The notes: generated by a model not told the origin, from the sequence alone. A stretch of 64,000 nt of DNA from Marinovum sp034669705 (GCF_034669705.1 NZ_JAXMOR010000013.1:1-64000), one strand, 5' to 3'. Counted from the stretch's first letter, positions 43,594 to 52,851 are shown. Numbers and translations: made by a program.

Positions 43594-44966
43594 CACAACG
43601 CCACGTCGCCGTCATCGATATCGGCAAGACCAATGCCAAGCTGGCGCTGGTGGGGCTCGACGACCTGTCAGAGCTTGCCGTGTTGACCCGGCCCAACCGC
43701 GTGCTGCCCGGCCCGCCCTACCCGCATTTCGATGTCGAGGGACATTGGGCCTTCCTGCTCGACGGGCTGGCCGAGTTCCATGCCGCCCATGGCGTCGATG
43801 CGATCTCGATCACCACCCATGGTGCCTGCGCCGCGCTGATCGATGCCGAGGGCGGGCTGGCCGCGCCGATCCTCGATTACGAACATGCCGGGCCCGAGGA
43901 CATGGCCGAGGCCTACGACGCGCTCCGCCCCGATTTTGCCGAGACCGGCGCGGCGCGGCTGGCCGGTGGGCTCAACATCGGTGCGCAATTGCACTGGCAG
44001 TTCGAGACCGATCCGGAGCTGAAGGCGCGCACCCGCACCATCGTCACCTATCCGCAATACTGGGGGCTGCGGCTGACCGGTGTCGCGGCCACCGACGTGA
44101 CCTCTTTGGGCTGCCACACCGACCTGTGGAACCCGCATGAGGGGCGGTTTTCGTCACTGGTGGAAAAGCTGGACATCGCCGGCAAGATCGCCCCGGCGCG
44201 CCGCTCGGCCGAGGTGCTGGGGCCGCTGCTGCCAGAGATCGCGGCGCGCACCGGGCTGCGCCCCGACACCCCGGTGCATTGCGGTATTCATGACAGCAAT
44301 GCCTCGCTCTTGCCGCATATCCTGTCGCAAGAGCCGCCGTTTTCAGTGGTCTCGAGCGGTACATGGACGATCTGCATGGCGATCGGCGGCACGCAGGTGC
44401 CCCTCGATCCCACGCGCGACGTGTTGATCAACGTCAACGCCCGTGGCGCGCCGGTGCCGTCGGCGCGCTTCATGGGCGGGCGCGAGCATGACCTGGCGAT
44501 GGGCGGTCCCTACCCTGAGCCGACCTCGGCCGAATTGCAGCAGGTGCTGACCTCCGGCGTGATGCTGATGCCCGCGCTGGCGCCCGAGACCGGGCCGTTT
44601 CGCGGGCAGGTCGCGCGCTGGATCGGCCCCGAACCAGAGGCCGGCAGCGGTCGTCGCGGCGCGGCGGTGGCGCTTTATCTGGCGCTGGTGACGGCGCGCT
44701 GTCTCGAGCTGATCGGCCATCGGGGCGAGATCATCGTCGAGGGGCCTTTTGCCCGCAACCGCGCCTACCTGCAGATGCTTTCGGCCGCGACCGGCAGCGC
44801 GGTACGTCCGATGCTCAGCGCCACCGGCACCAGCCAGGGCGCGGCGCTTCTGGTGCGCGATGCCACCAGCCCCCTGCCCCCCGCGACGCGGCAAAGCCTG
44901 CAGGCCGGCGACTGGACCGCGCCGATGGCCGGCTACGCCAAGGCCTGGCGAAAGGCCTGCGGCTGA
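43590..44966 (+). CDS. rhaK: rhamnulokinase (FGGY family)
   Basis: The 458-residue protein begins with the FGGY ATPase phosphate-1 motif (VAVIDIGKTNAKLALVGL) and contains the C-terminal segments SVVSSGTWTICMAIGG and IIVEGPFARNRAYLQMLSAA. It phosphorylates L-rhamnulose. In rhizobial systems RhaK is also required for transport; the same gene order here makes that possible. It overlaps rhaU by 4 bases and ends the operon. Confidence 0.9.
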   Translation: MTQRHVAVIDIGKTNAKLALVGLDDLSELAVLTRPNRVLPGPPYPHFDVEGHWAFLLDGLAEFHAAHGVDAISITTHGACAALIDAEGGLAAPILDYEHAGPEDMAEAYDALRPDFAETGAARLAGGLNIGAQLHWQFETDPELKARTRTIVTYPQYWGLRLTGVAATDVTSLGCHTDLWNPHEGRFSSLVEKLDIAGKIAPARRSAEVLGPLLPEIAARTGLRPDTPVHCGIHDSNASLLPHILSQEPPFSVVSSGTWTICMAIGGTQVPLDPTRDVLINVNARGAPVPSARFMGGREHDLAMGGPYPEPTSAELQQVLTSGVMLMPALAPETGPFRGQVARWIGPEPEAGSGRRGAAVALYLALVTARCLELIGHRGEIIVEGPFARNRAYLQMLSAATGSAVRPMLSATGTSQGAALLVRDATSPLPPATRQSLQAGDWTAPMAGYAKAWRKACG

Positions 44967-45158
44967 GGTGTCGCGCGCCGCGGTAAGGCTTATTTGTCAC
45001 GCTGTCTGACGAAGGCGCCACAGGGCGCTGGTCTTGGCACGTCTGCCGACCTAGACTCTCCCATGACGGGTGAATCCGGAATACCGGACGCCCGTCAACG
45101 GGTATCGGTTTTGTTTCAGGCGTTTTCCAAGACCACCTCAGGCAACGAGCGATGCAGC

Positions 45159-46094
45159 ATGACCCCTCACCACTTGCAAACGGATCTCAACTGGAACCTG
45201 CTGCGCATGTTCTACATGATCGCCCGCGAACAGGGCATCACCAAGGCCGCGAAATGCCTCGGGCTGAGCCAGCCTTCGGTGTCGAACGCGCTGCAGAAAC
45301 TCGAGGCGCAGCTCGCTTGCCAGCTGGTGATCCGTGACAGCCGCCAGTTCAAGCTGACGCCGCGGGGCGAACAGATCTTCACGGAATGCCGCGAGATCTT
45401 TCACAGCGCCGAGCGGATTTCCCAGCTGGTCAGCGGCACCGACCAGGAACGCGGCAAGGTGCGGTTCCAGATCATCGCGCGGCTGGTCTCGCCGATGATC
45501 GACGAGCTGCTGCGGCTCTATCACCAGCAGAACCCCTCGGTGATCTTCCAAAGCGAGGTGACCGACAGCTACGCCATCCTGCGCGCGCTCAAACGGGGTG
45601 AGACCACCATCGGCTTTTGCCTTTTGACCGAGCCGCTGGACGACCTGCCGGCGGTGCGGCTGTTCCGGCGCGAGTTCAACGTCTTTTGCGGTCCGGGCCA
45701 CCGGCTCTTTGGCCAGGACAGCGTCGCGCATGAGGACCTCAAGGGCGAGCCGGTCATTTCCTTTGCCAGCACCACCGCGGGCCAGGATCTCGAACCGCTG
45801 ACGCTGGTGCGCGGCGGGCTGCGACTGGGCGACCGGATCAACGGGCTGACCACCGATTTCGAGGAGCTGCGGCGGATGATCGTCGCCGGTCTGGGGATCG
45901 GCATCCTGCCGCGGCGGCCGGTGGAAGAGGATATTCGCAAGGGCCGGCTTTGGCCGCTCAGGATCATCGGCGAACAGATCGGCAAGGATGTCTACCTGGT
46001 CCATGCCCCGCGCGAGACGCTGTCGCCCGCCGAGCAGGCCTTTGTCGATCTGGCGCGCGACATGCAGCAGCGCTTCGACCAGCAGGCCGCCTGA
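45159..46094 (+). CDS. LysR-family transcriptional regulator
   Basis: The 311-residue protein has an N-terminal LysR helix-turn-helix (residues 10-68, LNWNLLRMFYMIAREQGITK, AAKCLGLSQPSVSNALQKLE) and the periplasmic-binding-like effector domain. ATG 45159 is preferred; an in-frame ATG at 45063 would add 32 residues that do not fit the family. It lies 190 bases after rhaK with its own promoter region and is convergent with the ATP-grasp gene. The target is unknown. Confidence 0.87.
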   Translation: MTPHHLQTDLNWNLLRMFYMIAREQGITKAAKCLGLSQPSVSNALQKLEAQLACQLVIRDSRQFKLTPRGEQIFTECREIFHSAERISQLVSGTDQERGKVRFQIIARLVSPMIDELLRLYHQQNPSVIFQSEVTDSYAILRALKRGETTIGFCLLTEPLDDLPAVRLFRREFNVFCGPGHRLFGQDSVAHEDLKGEPVISFASTTAGQDLEPLTLVRGGLRLGDRINGLTTDFEELRRMIVAGLGIGILPRRPVEEDIRKGRLWPLRIIGEQIGKDVYLVHAPRETLSPAEQAFVDLARDMQQRFDQQAA

Positions 46095-46118
46095 CTGGAC
46101 GTCCCTTCCGTTTCGCAC

Positions 46119-46151
46119 CCGCGGCCGCCCGAGCGTATCGGGCGGCCGCGG
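46119..46151. terminator. bidirectional hairpin between LysR and ATP-grasp genes
   Basis: CCGCGGCCGCCCGA and TCGGGCGGCCGCGG form a perfect 14-bp stem with a 5-base loop in the 78-base convergent gap. There is no long T-run on either side. Confidence 0.65.
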
Positions 46152-46172
46152 TGTCGTTTCACAGGCTGCGGC

Positions 46173-47642
46173 TCAGAACCACTTGCCGTCGGAGATGTTG
46201 TCGGGGATGGCGATCGCGTCCACTGCCGGCAGCGGGATCGACTCGAACTGCGCCTTGATCCCCGAGTTCCACAGCTTGGCCCGTCGCGTCAGGTTGCGCC
46301 GGTCGGTCTGCATCCGGCCGCGCGCCACGACGCAGCCCAGATCGGCCCCGTGGTAGCAGTAGTCGCCGGCGGAATAGACCCGCAGGTAGAAGGCCTCGTT
46401 CTCGTCACCCAGCGACTGCGGGTTGAGCGCCGGACGCACGAATTCCGCCGTGCCCTCGTCGGTCAGCCGCCAGATGCCCGAGTGCGGTGCCTTGGTGATC
46501 AGCTCGACCTTGTCGTCGGTCTGCTTCAGCACCAGCTGGGTCCAGTTGTCGTAATCGTTCCAGCGCGATTGCACCGCGTCGACATCGACCTCGTAATCGA
46601 CATCGAGATATTCCAGCAGGTGGAACAGGAACAGCGGGCAGCCGCCATAGGTCGAGGTGATCAGGTTGGTCGGCGGGGTGACGCCGGAAACCCGCGGGTT
46701 GAGCTCGCCGAGGTAGACCTCGTTGGTGTCGGTATCGAGCAGGAAGTCGAGGCAGAAGACGCCCTTGTAGCCCTCCTTGTAGAGCCTGTCGCCGAACTTG
46801 CGCGCCATCTCGCGGACCTTGTCCGGCACGCCCTCGGGCAGCAGCGCCGGCGAGGCATCGTTGCCGCACCAGCCACCCTTGTAGGGGGTGACCTCGGCAA
46901 AGCCGGTGATGTCGGTCATCACCGGGCCCACGAAGGTGCCCAGCCGGGTGGCGCAGCCCTCGATCGCGCCGGGCAGGTGGTTGAGCCGTTTCATCACCTT
47001 GAGCTTCTGGTCGATGATCTTGGCGGAATACTTGTCCCAGTCCTTGCGCGACTTGATGAAGAACGTCGTCCGGCCGCTGTCGCCATAGGGCGTCTGCACC
47101 ACCAGATCGGAGCCCAGCTTGCCCTTCTCGGCCAGCTCGGACAGCGCCTCATAGCTGTCGGCCTCGCCCATGATGTTGGGCGCGCTGTCGACGCCGGCCT
47201 CGTTGCCGAGCTGGGTGGTGACGATCTTGCTGTCGAGCCGCTCGCGCAGCGCCGCCGGCGCCAGCGCCACCTCGATGCCGGCATCGGCACAGAGCTTTTC
47301 CGTGGTCTCGTTGAACATCACGAAGATCGCCTTGCCGCCGGGGTTGGCCTTGGCCTTGGCGACGAACTGCGGATGGCTGACAAGGTAGTTGCCCACGTCC
47401 TCCATCGACTGGAACTCGTCGTGCATGATCTTGGTGGGCACGAAGGAGCGCGGGTGCTTGCCGTCGAAGATATCGAAGTAGTTGATGAACTCGAGCCCGC
47501 CGACCCATTGATCCAGCCCGAGAAGGCTGTAGGGCGTCGGCGTGACGATATAGATCGGCTTGGTGTTCTTGCGAAGGTAATTGAAGATCTCGCTGAGACC
47601 GGTGAGCTTTTTCCTGCGGGTGCGTTTCTTGGCGGGTGGCAT
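46173..47642 (-). CDS. ATP-grasp domain protein of unknown function
   Basis: The 489-residue protein starts with a Lys/Arg-rich tail (MPPAKKRTRRKK). Residues 125-370 have an ATP-grasp layout: LDSKIVTTQLGNEAGVDSAP, LVVQTPYGDSGRTTFFIKS (ATP-binding loop), GPVMTDITGFAEVTPYKGGW and FCLDFLLDTDTNEVYLGELN-PR (Glu/Asn metal ligands). Such enzymes join a carboxylate to an amine or thiol using ATP. ATG 47642 is chosen; a longer frame to 48008 overlaps the upstream gene. The LysR gene is convergent, and a small hypothetical gene lies upstream on the same strand. The substrate is unknown. Confidence 0.75.
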   Translation of the reverse strand: MPPAKKRTRRKKLTGLSEIFNYLRKNTKPIYIVTPTPYSLLGLDQWVGGLEFINYFDIFDGKHPRSFVPTKIMHDEFQSMEDVGNYLVSHPQFVAKAKANPGGKAIFVMFNETTEKLCADAGIEVALAPAALRERLDSKIVTTQLGNEAGVDSAPNIMGEADSYEALSELAEKGKLGSDLVVQTPYGDSGRTTFFIKSRKDWDKYSAKIIDQKLKVMKRLNHLPGAIEGCATRLGTFVGPVMTDITGFAEVTPYKGGWCGNDASPALLPEGVPDKVREMARKFGDRLYKEGYKGVFCLDFLLDTDTNEVYLGELNPRVSGVTPPTNLITSTYGGCPLFLFHLLEYLDVDYEVDVDAVQSRWNDYDNWTQLVLKQTDDKVELITKAPHSGIWRLTDEGTAEFVRPALNPQSLGDENEAFYLRVYSAGDYCYHGADLGCVVARGRMQTDRRNLTRRAKLWNSGIKAQFESIPLPAVDAIAIPDNISDGKWF

Positions 47643-47839
47643 GTGATTCCCTTTGTTGGTGGTCCAAGCGTTCCCCAGCTCTAGCAGGTTTCGCAAGCCC
47701 TGTGTTCTTATCCACACCTGCGCGAGCCTGCGAAACTGCCAGAACATCCGCCGCTGCCCGGATGTCACCCGGGACATCAGCCCCCTGGCCCGCCGACGTC
47801 TGGCGGCATGGCGCGGTCGTTCGGTGCGGCTGGTGCGGC

Positions 47840-48193
47840 TCACTTCATCGACGGGCCGCCCATCGGGCCGTCCCATACCATTTCGACCGGATCGATGTCG
47901 TTGCGCACGTAGAAGAAGCGAAACCCCATGCCGCGCAGCCATTTCTCCAGCCGGTCGAGGCTGGCCCATTCGCGGCGCAGCCCGCGGGCGCTTTCGACCA
48001 GCGCCCATTGGTCATCGACCAGGAAATAGACCGTCCAGGTGTTGGGATGTTTCGACTGGTCGGCAAAGCCGCCGCCCAGCACCTCTCTGGCGGTGCGGAC
48101 GGCGACCGGGTGGTCGCCGATCCGCTGGTGCGACGCCAGGTCAGACAGGTCGTTCTGCCGGATCGTGAACGTCGGCGCCGGTGTTTCCTGCAT
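47840..48193 (-). CDS. hypothetical protein, 117 aa
   Basis: I do not recognise this family. The protein begins MQETPAPTFTIRQNDLSDLA and is mixed alpha/beta in look, with a Trp-rich centre (NTWTVYFLVDDQWALVESAR) and ends VWDGPMGGPSMK. There is no signal peptide or membrane helix. The frame has high G+C third positions and lies 197 bases upstream of the ATP-grasp gene on the same strand, so the two may be functionally linked. Confidence 0.6.
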   Translation of the reverse strand: MQETPAPTFTIRQNDLSDLASHQRIGDHPVAVRTAREVLGGGFADQSKHPNTWTVYFLVDDQWALVESARGLRREWASLDRLEKWLRGMGFRFFYVRNDIDPVEMVWDGPMGGPSMK

Positions 48194-48275
48194 GTCTGTC
48201 GCCTGCCTGCTGCTGCCTGTCACAGTGATAGGGCGCGGATCGCAGCCTTTGCAACGCGATCCCGCGAGCTGGGGC

Positions 48276-48779
48276 TCAGGCCGGCGCCTCTTCGGCCCCT
48301 GCCGGCGCCTCCTCGGCAATTTCGCCAGCCTCGGCCAGCGCCTTGCCGCGGGCGGCGATCTCTTCGGCGCTCAGCGCCTCCACCCGCGTGGCCAGGGTCC
48401 AGACATGGCCAAAGGGATCGGCAATCGTGGCGCAGCGCTCACCCCAGTAGGCCAGCGCCGGTTCGGCCAGCACCTGCGCGCCGGCGTCGCGCGCCGCGGC
48501 ACAAGCAGCGTCGACATCGGCCACATACATGTGATGCGCCACCGAGGCCGCGCCGGGCGTCGGCTGGTGGCCATGACCGGCCCAGCCGGCGCTGACAAAG
48601 AGCATCGAGCTGCCGATCTTGATGGCGGCAAACCGGGTGTCTGTTGTGTCATCGCGGCTCTGCACGCTGGCGCCAAAGGCGGATTGGTAGAAGCTCAGCG
48701 CCGCCGGCACGTCAGACACCGCCAGCGTGGCGGTGCAGGTGCGGTAGCCGCGCGGCGTCACGGCGGGTTTCTTCGGCAT
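48276..48779 (-). CDS. VOC-superfamily protein (PhnB/glyoxalase-like)
   Basis: The 167-residue protein has the paired beta-alpha-beta-beta-beta units of the VOC fold (TCTATLAVSDVPAALSFYQS, AFGASVQSRDD; MYVADVDAACAAARDAGAQV, RCATIADPFGHVWTLATR). It resembles PhnB-type proteins, of which most have no proven reaction. The C-terminus is an Ala/Glu-rich tail with a duplicated EEAPA. It is divergent from the C45 acyltransferase-like gene, with two 17-bp palindromes between. Confidence 0.82.
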   Translation of the reverse strand: MPKKPAVTPRGYRTCTATLAVSDVPAALSFYQSAFGASVQSRDDTTDTRFAAIKIGSSMLFVSAGWAGHGHQPTPGAASVAHHMYVADVDAACAAARDAGAQVLAEPALAYWGERCATIADPFGHVWTLATRVEALSAEEIAARGKALAEAGEIAEEAPAGAEEAPA

Positions 48780-48845
48780 CGGGTTGTCCTCACATCTGGC
48801 GGACTTTCGTCCATTTTTCAGGCAGTCACCTTGGGGCATTTTCGC

Positions 48846-48904
48846 CACCATGGACCATGGTGTAGCAGATAGCCCTTGAAAAGGCAACACCATGGCCCAT
48901 AGTG
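48846..48904. promoter_or_regulatory. two 17-bp palindromic operators
   Basis: CACCATGG-A-CCATGGTG (48846-48862) is a perfect 17-bp palindrome and CACCATGG-C-CCATAGTG (48888-48904) is the same with one mismatch. They are 42 bases apart start to start, about four helical turns, in the divergent promoter between the VOC gene and the C45-like gene. Two identical sites on one DNA face suggest a dimeric repressor binding cooperatively. No regulator gene is adjacent. Confidence 0.7.
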
Positions 48905-48932
48905 TAGATGGAACCGACAGGAATCCTCTCGC

Positions 48933-50018
48933 ATGTCCCCTTTCGCCCCGATCCCTCCTGCGCCGGCCCGGCCGGGCTATGCCCTTGAGCGCCGTTTCTC
49001 CGCCCTGTCCGAGGAGCGGCCCGGCCCGGTGTGGCAGACCCTGCTGGCGGCGAACTGGCCGGGCTGGCGCGACTGGTACCTGACCCGCGGCGGCTCGACC
49101 GCCGAAACCTCGCGCGAGGCCGAGCGTGCGCTGCGCCGGCACATGCCCGAGATGGTCAACATGCACGACAGGCTCTCCGCCGCCCTGCCCGACGATCCGC
49201 TGCTGCGCGAATTCCTCACCTTCTGGTGCCCGCCCCGCTACCTGGTGAGCTGCACCCAGGCGGCCTCGGCCGACGCTGCCGGGCCGTTCCTGATGCGCAA
49301 CTACGATCTCGACCCGGCATTGAGCGAGGCGACACTGCTGCGCTCGAACTGGCGCGGCAAGGTCGTGATGGGCATGGTCGAGGGGCTCGCCGGCCTGTCG
49401 GACGGGATCAACGAGGACGGGCTCGCCGTCTCGCTCAGCTTCGGCGGCCGCGTCGTCACCGGCCGCGGCTTCGGCATCCCGCTGCTCATCCGCTACGTGC
49501 TCGAGACCTGCACCGACGTGCAAGACGGGCTCGAGGCGCTGCGCGCGGTGCCCTGCCACATGTCCTACAACGTCACCCTGACCGACCGTCAGGGCCAGGC
49601 GGCCACCGTGTTCCTCAGCCCCGACCGGCCGGCGATGGTGCAGTTCACCCCCTGGGCCACCAACCACCAGCTCGGCGTCGAATGGCCGCGCCACGGGCGG
49701 ATCTCGGCGACGCTGGAACGCGCCCAGGGCCTTGGCCGGATGTTCGCCCAGGGCCAGCCCGACGAGGCCTGGCTTCAGGCCACCTTCCTCACGCCGCCGT
49801 TCTACTCGGCCAAGTACCGCGCCGGCTATGGCACCGTGTTCTCGGTGGCCTATCGCCCGGCGCTGGGCACCGCCCGGCTGTTCTGGGGCGACGGGATGGG
49901 ACAGGCCTGGCAGATGCAGGCCTTCGCGCCGGCCACGCTCGACGTGGAGTATACCGATTTCGGCAGCCGCATGATCGCGGCGCCGACTTTCCTGACAGAC
50001 CTTCAAAGGACCGCCTGA
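48933..50018 (+). CDS. C45 (acyl-CoA:6-APA acyltransferase-like) NTN hydrolase
   Basis: The 361-residue protein carries C45/choloylglycine-hydrolase-like motifs: YLVSCTQAAS (candidate nucleophile Cys about residue 109), FLMRNYDLDP (about 125), GLAGLSDGINEDGLAVSLSF and NVTLTDRQGQAATVFLS. Family members cleave themselves before the Cys and then hydrolyse or transfer amide-linked acyl groups. It shares a TGATG stop/start overlap with the nitrilase-like gene, so the two are co-translated and probably act in sequence on an amide. The substrate is unknown. Confidence 0.75.
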   Translation: MSPFAPIPPAPARPGYALERRFSALSEERPGPVWQTLLAANWPGWRDWYLTRGGSTAETSREAERALRRHMPEMVNMHDRLSAALPDDPLLREFLTFWCPPRYLVSCTQAASADAAGPFLMRNYDLDPALSEATLLRSNWRGKVVMGMVEGLAGLSDGINEDGLAVSLSFGGRVVTGRGFGIPLLIRYVLETCTDVQDGLEALRAVPCHMSYNVTLTDRQGQAATVFLSPDRPAMVQFTPWATNHQLGVEWPRHGRISATLERAQGLGRMFAQGQPDEAWLQATFLTPPFYSAKYRAGYGTVFSVAYRPALGTARLFWGDGMGQAWQMQAFAPATLDVEYTDFGSRMIAAPTFLTDLQRTA

Positions 50019-50869
50019 TGACCAAATTCGCAATCGCAGGCATCCAGATGCATGTGACCACCCAGAACAACCTCGCCGAGATGCGCAAGCGTCTGGCGCT
50101 CCTGATGCACCTCTACCCCTGGGTCGAGATGGTGTGCTTCTCGGAGCTGGCGCCGCATGGCCCGGCCCTGCCCAGCGCCCAGGCCGCTGGCGGCGAATTC
50201 GATCTCGCCTTTGCCGAGATGGCCCGCCAGTACCAGATCTGGCTGCAGCCCGGCAGCTACTTCGAACGGCGCAACGGCCGGATCTACAATGCCGCCCCGG
50301 TGTTCAACCCGGCCGGCGAAGAGGTCGCGCGCTACGACAAGATGTTCCCCTTCACCCCCTACGAGGAAGGCGTCGCCGCCGGCACCGAGCCTTGTGTCTT
50401 CGAGGTGCCGGGCGTCGGCCGCATCGGCTTGTCGATCTGCTATGACATCTGGTTCCCCGAGCTGACCCGTACCCTGGCCTCGATGGGCGCCGAGGTGCTG
50501 ATCAACCCGGTCAACGCCGCCTTCGTCGACCGCCATGCCGATCTCGCCTGCGCCCAGGCCTCGGCGGCGATGTTCCAGATGTATGTGTTTCACATCAACG
50601 GGCTCTTGGCCGGCGGCAACGGCTATTCCCAGGTCATCGACCCCACGGGGCGGCTGCTGCACAAGGGCAATGTGCAAGAAGAGATGATCCCGCTCGAGGT
50701 CGATTTCGCCGAAGTGCGCCGCCAGCGCGAGCGCGGCATCCTCAACATGGGCCAGCCGCTCAAGAGCTTCCGAGACAGCCCGGCGCGCTTTCCGATCTAC
50801 GAGCAAGGCTACCGCTCGGACTATCTCGACAGCCTCGGTCCGCTGCAAAAGGCACAACGGCTGCGCTGA
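50018..50869 (+). CDS. carbon-nitrogen hydrolase (nitrilase superfamily)
   Basis: The 283-residue protein has the nitrilase Glu-Lys-Cys triad: Glu43 in CFSELAPHG, Lys in RYDKMFPFTPYEEG and Cys in GLSICYDIWFPE. Such enzymes hydrolyse amides, N-carbamoyl compounds or nitriles. A longer in-frame reading inside the upstream gene is rejected; ATG 50018 overlaps the upstream stop. It forms a two-gene operon with the C45-like enzyme. Confidence 0.88.
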   Translation: MTKFAIAGIQMHVTTQNNLAEMRKRLALLMHLYPWVEMVCFSELAPHGPALPSAQAAGGEFDLAFAEMARQYQIWLQPGSYFERRNGRIYNAAPVFNPAGEEVARYDKMFPFTPYEEGVAAGTEPCVFEVPGVGRIGLSICYDIWFPELTRTLASMGAEVLINPVNAAFVDRHADLACAQASAAMFQMYVFHINGLLAGGNGYSQVIDPTGRLLHKGNVQEEMIPLEVDFAEVRRQRERGILNMGQPLKSFRDSPARFPIYEQGYRSDYLDSLGPLQKAQRLR

Positions 50870-50906
50870 CCCACCAAAGTTCCGCTTTCAGGGATGACTG
50901 CGCGCC

Positions 50907-50984
50907 CCGGGCCAAAGTGCCCGGGTCCAGTCCTTCTTCTGTTCAAAAATACCCTCGGGGGGTCTGGGGGGCTGGCCCCCCAGC
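50907..50984. terminator. hairpins in convergent intergenic region
   Basis: CCCGGGC-CAAAGT-GCCCGGG (50907-50926) and CTGGGGGG-CTGG-CCCCCCAG (50965-50984) are strong stems between the nitrilase-like gene and the convergent glycosyltransferase gene. Neither has a T-run longer than three, but together they should separate the transcripts. Confidence 0.6.
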
Positions 50985-51029
50985 CGGTCGACGTGCGCAG
51001 GGCACGGCGACAGCAGGACGACCGGGCCC

Positions 51030-52751
51030 TCACCGCTCTCCACAGCGATAGATCGTCACCTCCCGCTCGAGATAGAGCGGCTTGTTGGGATCGAACTCGG
51101 CCAGAACGGCGCAACGGTCATGCAACTCGGTGAAGAACGCCCGCATCAGCGGCGAGCCAACCTCGCGGCGCATGAACTCCGGCGCCTTGACGACAAAGAC
51201 GTCGACCCCCTGCGCGCGCCAGGCGTCAAGCTGCCAGTCGGCGCGCTGTGGCGGCCAGGCGTAGGGCTGTGCCTCATAGTCCGGGTCGTCCTCGTCAACG
51301 CCTTCGAGGCCATAGAGCCCCGTCGGCATGCCGATGTGGAACACCGCATCCGGCGCGTCCTCGCGGATCCTCCGCTCCTCGGCGATCTCCGGCAGCGGCG
51401 TGTCGTATTTCTCGGCCAGTCGCTGCCAACGGGCGATCTCGAGCTCCTGCGCGGCGCGGGTCTGCGGCAGATGGGTGACCACGCCGGTCAGGATCCGCGC
51501 CTCGGCCAGGTGGGTGGCGATATAGGCGTCGACCTCCCGCCACATCGGCGGCGCCAGCGCCTCGGTCACCGCGATCACAGCGCCCACCAGAGACAGCCCC
51601 CCGCCCAGCGCAAATGTGCCCTGCGCCACCCGTCGCAGCCGCCCGGACGCCTCGGCCGACCGGGCCAGACCGGCCAGCGCCAGCCCGCCCAGCAGGGTGA
51701 AGCCGGCGAAACTGGCGATCCACAGATGCTCTGGCTGGCGCGGACCGGTCAGCGCCGCCAGCACCAGCGTGCCCACGACCAGCGTCGTCCAGATCAGCAG
51801 TAGCACCGGCTTGTGACGCAGCCGGCAGGCGGGCATCACCAGCACGAAGGGCGTCAGCAGCGCCAGCGCCGCGAACACCGGGTTCAGCCCCCAGACCAGC
51901 TGCAGCGACCGCCAGCCCAGCGTCTCGAGCCCGGCGGCCAGCCCGGCGTCGGTGCGCAGCGACATCACCGTCTGGATCTTCTGGTACGCCAGGAAATTGC
52001 CGAAATCCAGCAGGATGCCGATATTGAGCAGCGGCCAGAGCAGCCCCACCGTCAGCAGCGCACGCCCCATGCTGCGCGCCATCGCCCGGAGCCCCTCGGC
52101 CCAGAGCAGCAGCCCGGCCATGCCGACCGCCAGCGGCAGCAGCACGAAGACGCCGGATTGCTTGAAGCTCACCACCAGCACCGCAAAGACCCCGAGCCAG
52201 ATATCCCAGCGCCCCGGCCGGCCGGCCTCGAGCCGGGCGATCAGCGCCCAGAAGACGGCGATGGTGGCGGTCGCCAGCGCCACGTCGCCCTTGGCGATAT
52301 GCGACATGAAGACCCCGAGCGGAAAGACCACCCCGAGACAGCCCACCGCCACACCCGGCCAAAGGCCCAGCCCGGCCCGCCGCGCAATGGCAAGAAACAG
52401 CGGTGCGATCAGCGCGCCGATCAGCGCCGTCACGTAGCGCGCCGTCAGGTAGAACACCGTCGGGTCGGAGAAATACTGCGCCCTGAACGCGCCCGGCCCG
52501 TCCCACCAGCCCGACGGCACGCCAAGCGCAAAGAGCCCGCCAAAGGCCAGCCCGTTGAGATAGTTGATCAGCGGCGGGTAGAAGTGCTGTCCCGGCACGA
52601 TCTCTCCGGCCAGCACCCGCGCGGCATCGTTGATCCGCTCGTCACCGTGAAAATAGCCATAGTCCGCGCCCAGCGCCCGAAACGCCAGGGCCAGGAGAAA
52701 CAGGACCAGACCCGCCGCGAAACGTGTCACAAATTCGCTTTTGTCAGACAT
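51030..52751 (-). CDS. GT-C fold membrane glycosyltransferase (GT39-like)
   Basis: The 573-residue protein has 10-12 predicted membrane helices and a soluble C-terminal part of about 150 residues. The first periplasmic loop holds YGYFHGDERINDAARVLAG; acidic residues here are catalytic in GT-C enzymes, which use polyprenyl-phosphate sugars as donors. It resembles the dolichyl-phosphate-mannose/ArnT-like PMT_2 group. It is divergent from the HAD-UbiA and SMR genes, which would make and flip such a donor, so it probably transfers a sugar to an envelope acceptor. Confidence 0.75.
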   Translation of the reverse strand: MSDKSEFVTRFAAGLVLFLLALAFRALGADYGYFHGDERINDAARVLAGEIVPGQHFYPPLINYLNGLAFGGLFALGVPSGWWDGPGAFRAQYFSDPTVFYLTARYVTALIGALIAPLFLAIARRAGLGLWPGVAVGCLGVVFPLGVFMSHIAKGDVALATATIAVFWALIARLEAGRPGRWDIWLGVFAVLVVSFKQSGVFVLLPLAVGMAGLLLWAEGLRAMARSMGRALLTVGLLWPLLNIGILLDFGNFLAYQKIQTVMSLRTDAGLAAGLETLGWRSLQLVWGLNPVFAALALLTPFVLVMPACRLRHKPVLLLIWTTLVVGTLVLAALTGPRQPEHLWIASFAGFTLLGGLALAGLARSAEASGRLRRVAQGTFALGGGLSLVGAVIAVTEALAPPMWREVDAYIATHLAEARILTGVVTHLPQTRAAQELEIARWQRLAEKYDTPLPEIAEERRIREDAPDAVFHIGMPTGLYGLEGVDEDDPDYEAQPYAWPPQRADWQLDAWRAQGVDVFVVKAPEFMRREVGSPLMRAFFTELHDRCAVLAEFDPNKPLYLEREVTIYRCGER

Positions 52752-52851
52752 GGGTTAACTTTTTACAGTCTAGCCTGACCTGCGCCAGAAAATCTGCACA
52801 TTTTGCGCCCATTGTCAGGCGAAAGCGGACGGCGCGGGCAGCGGAGCGGGA

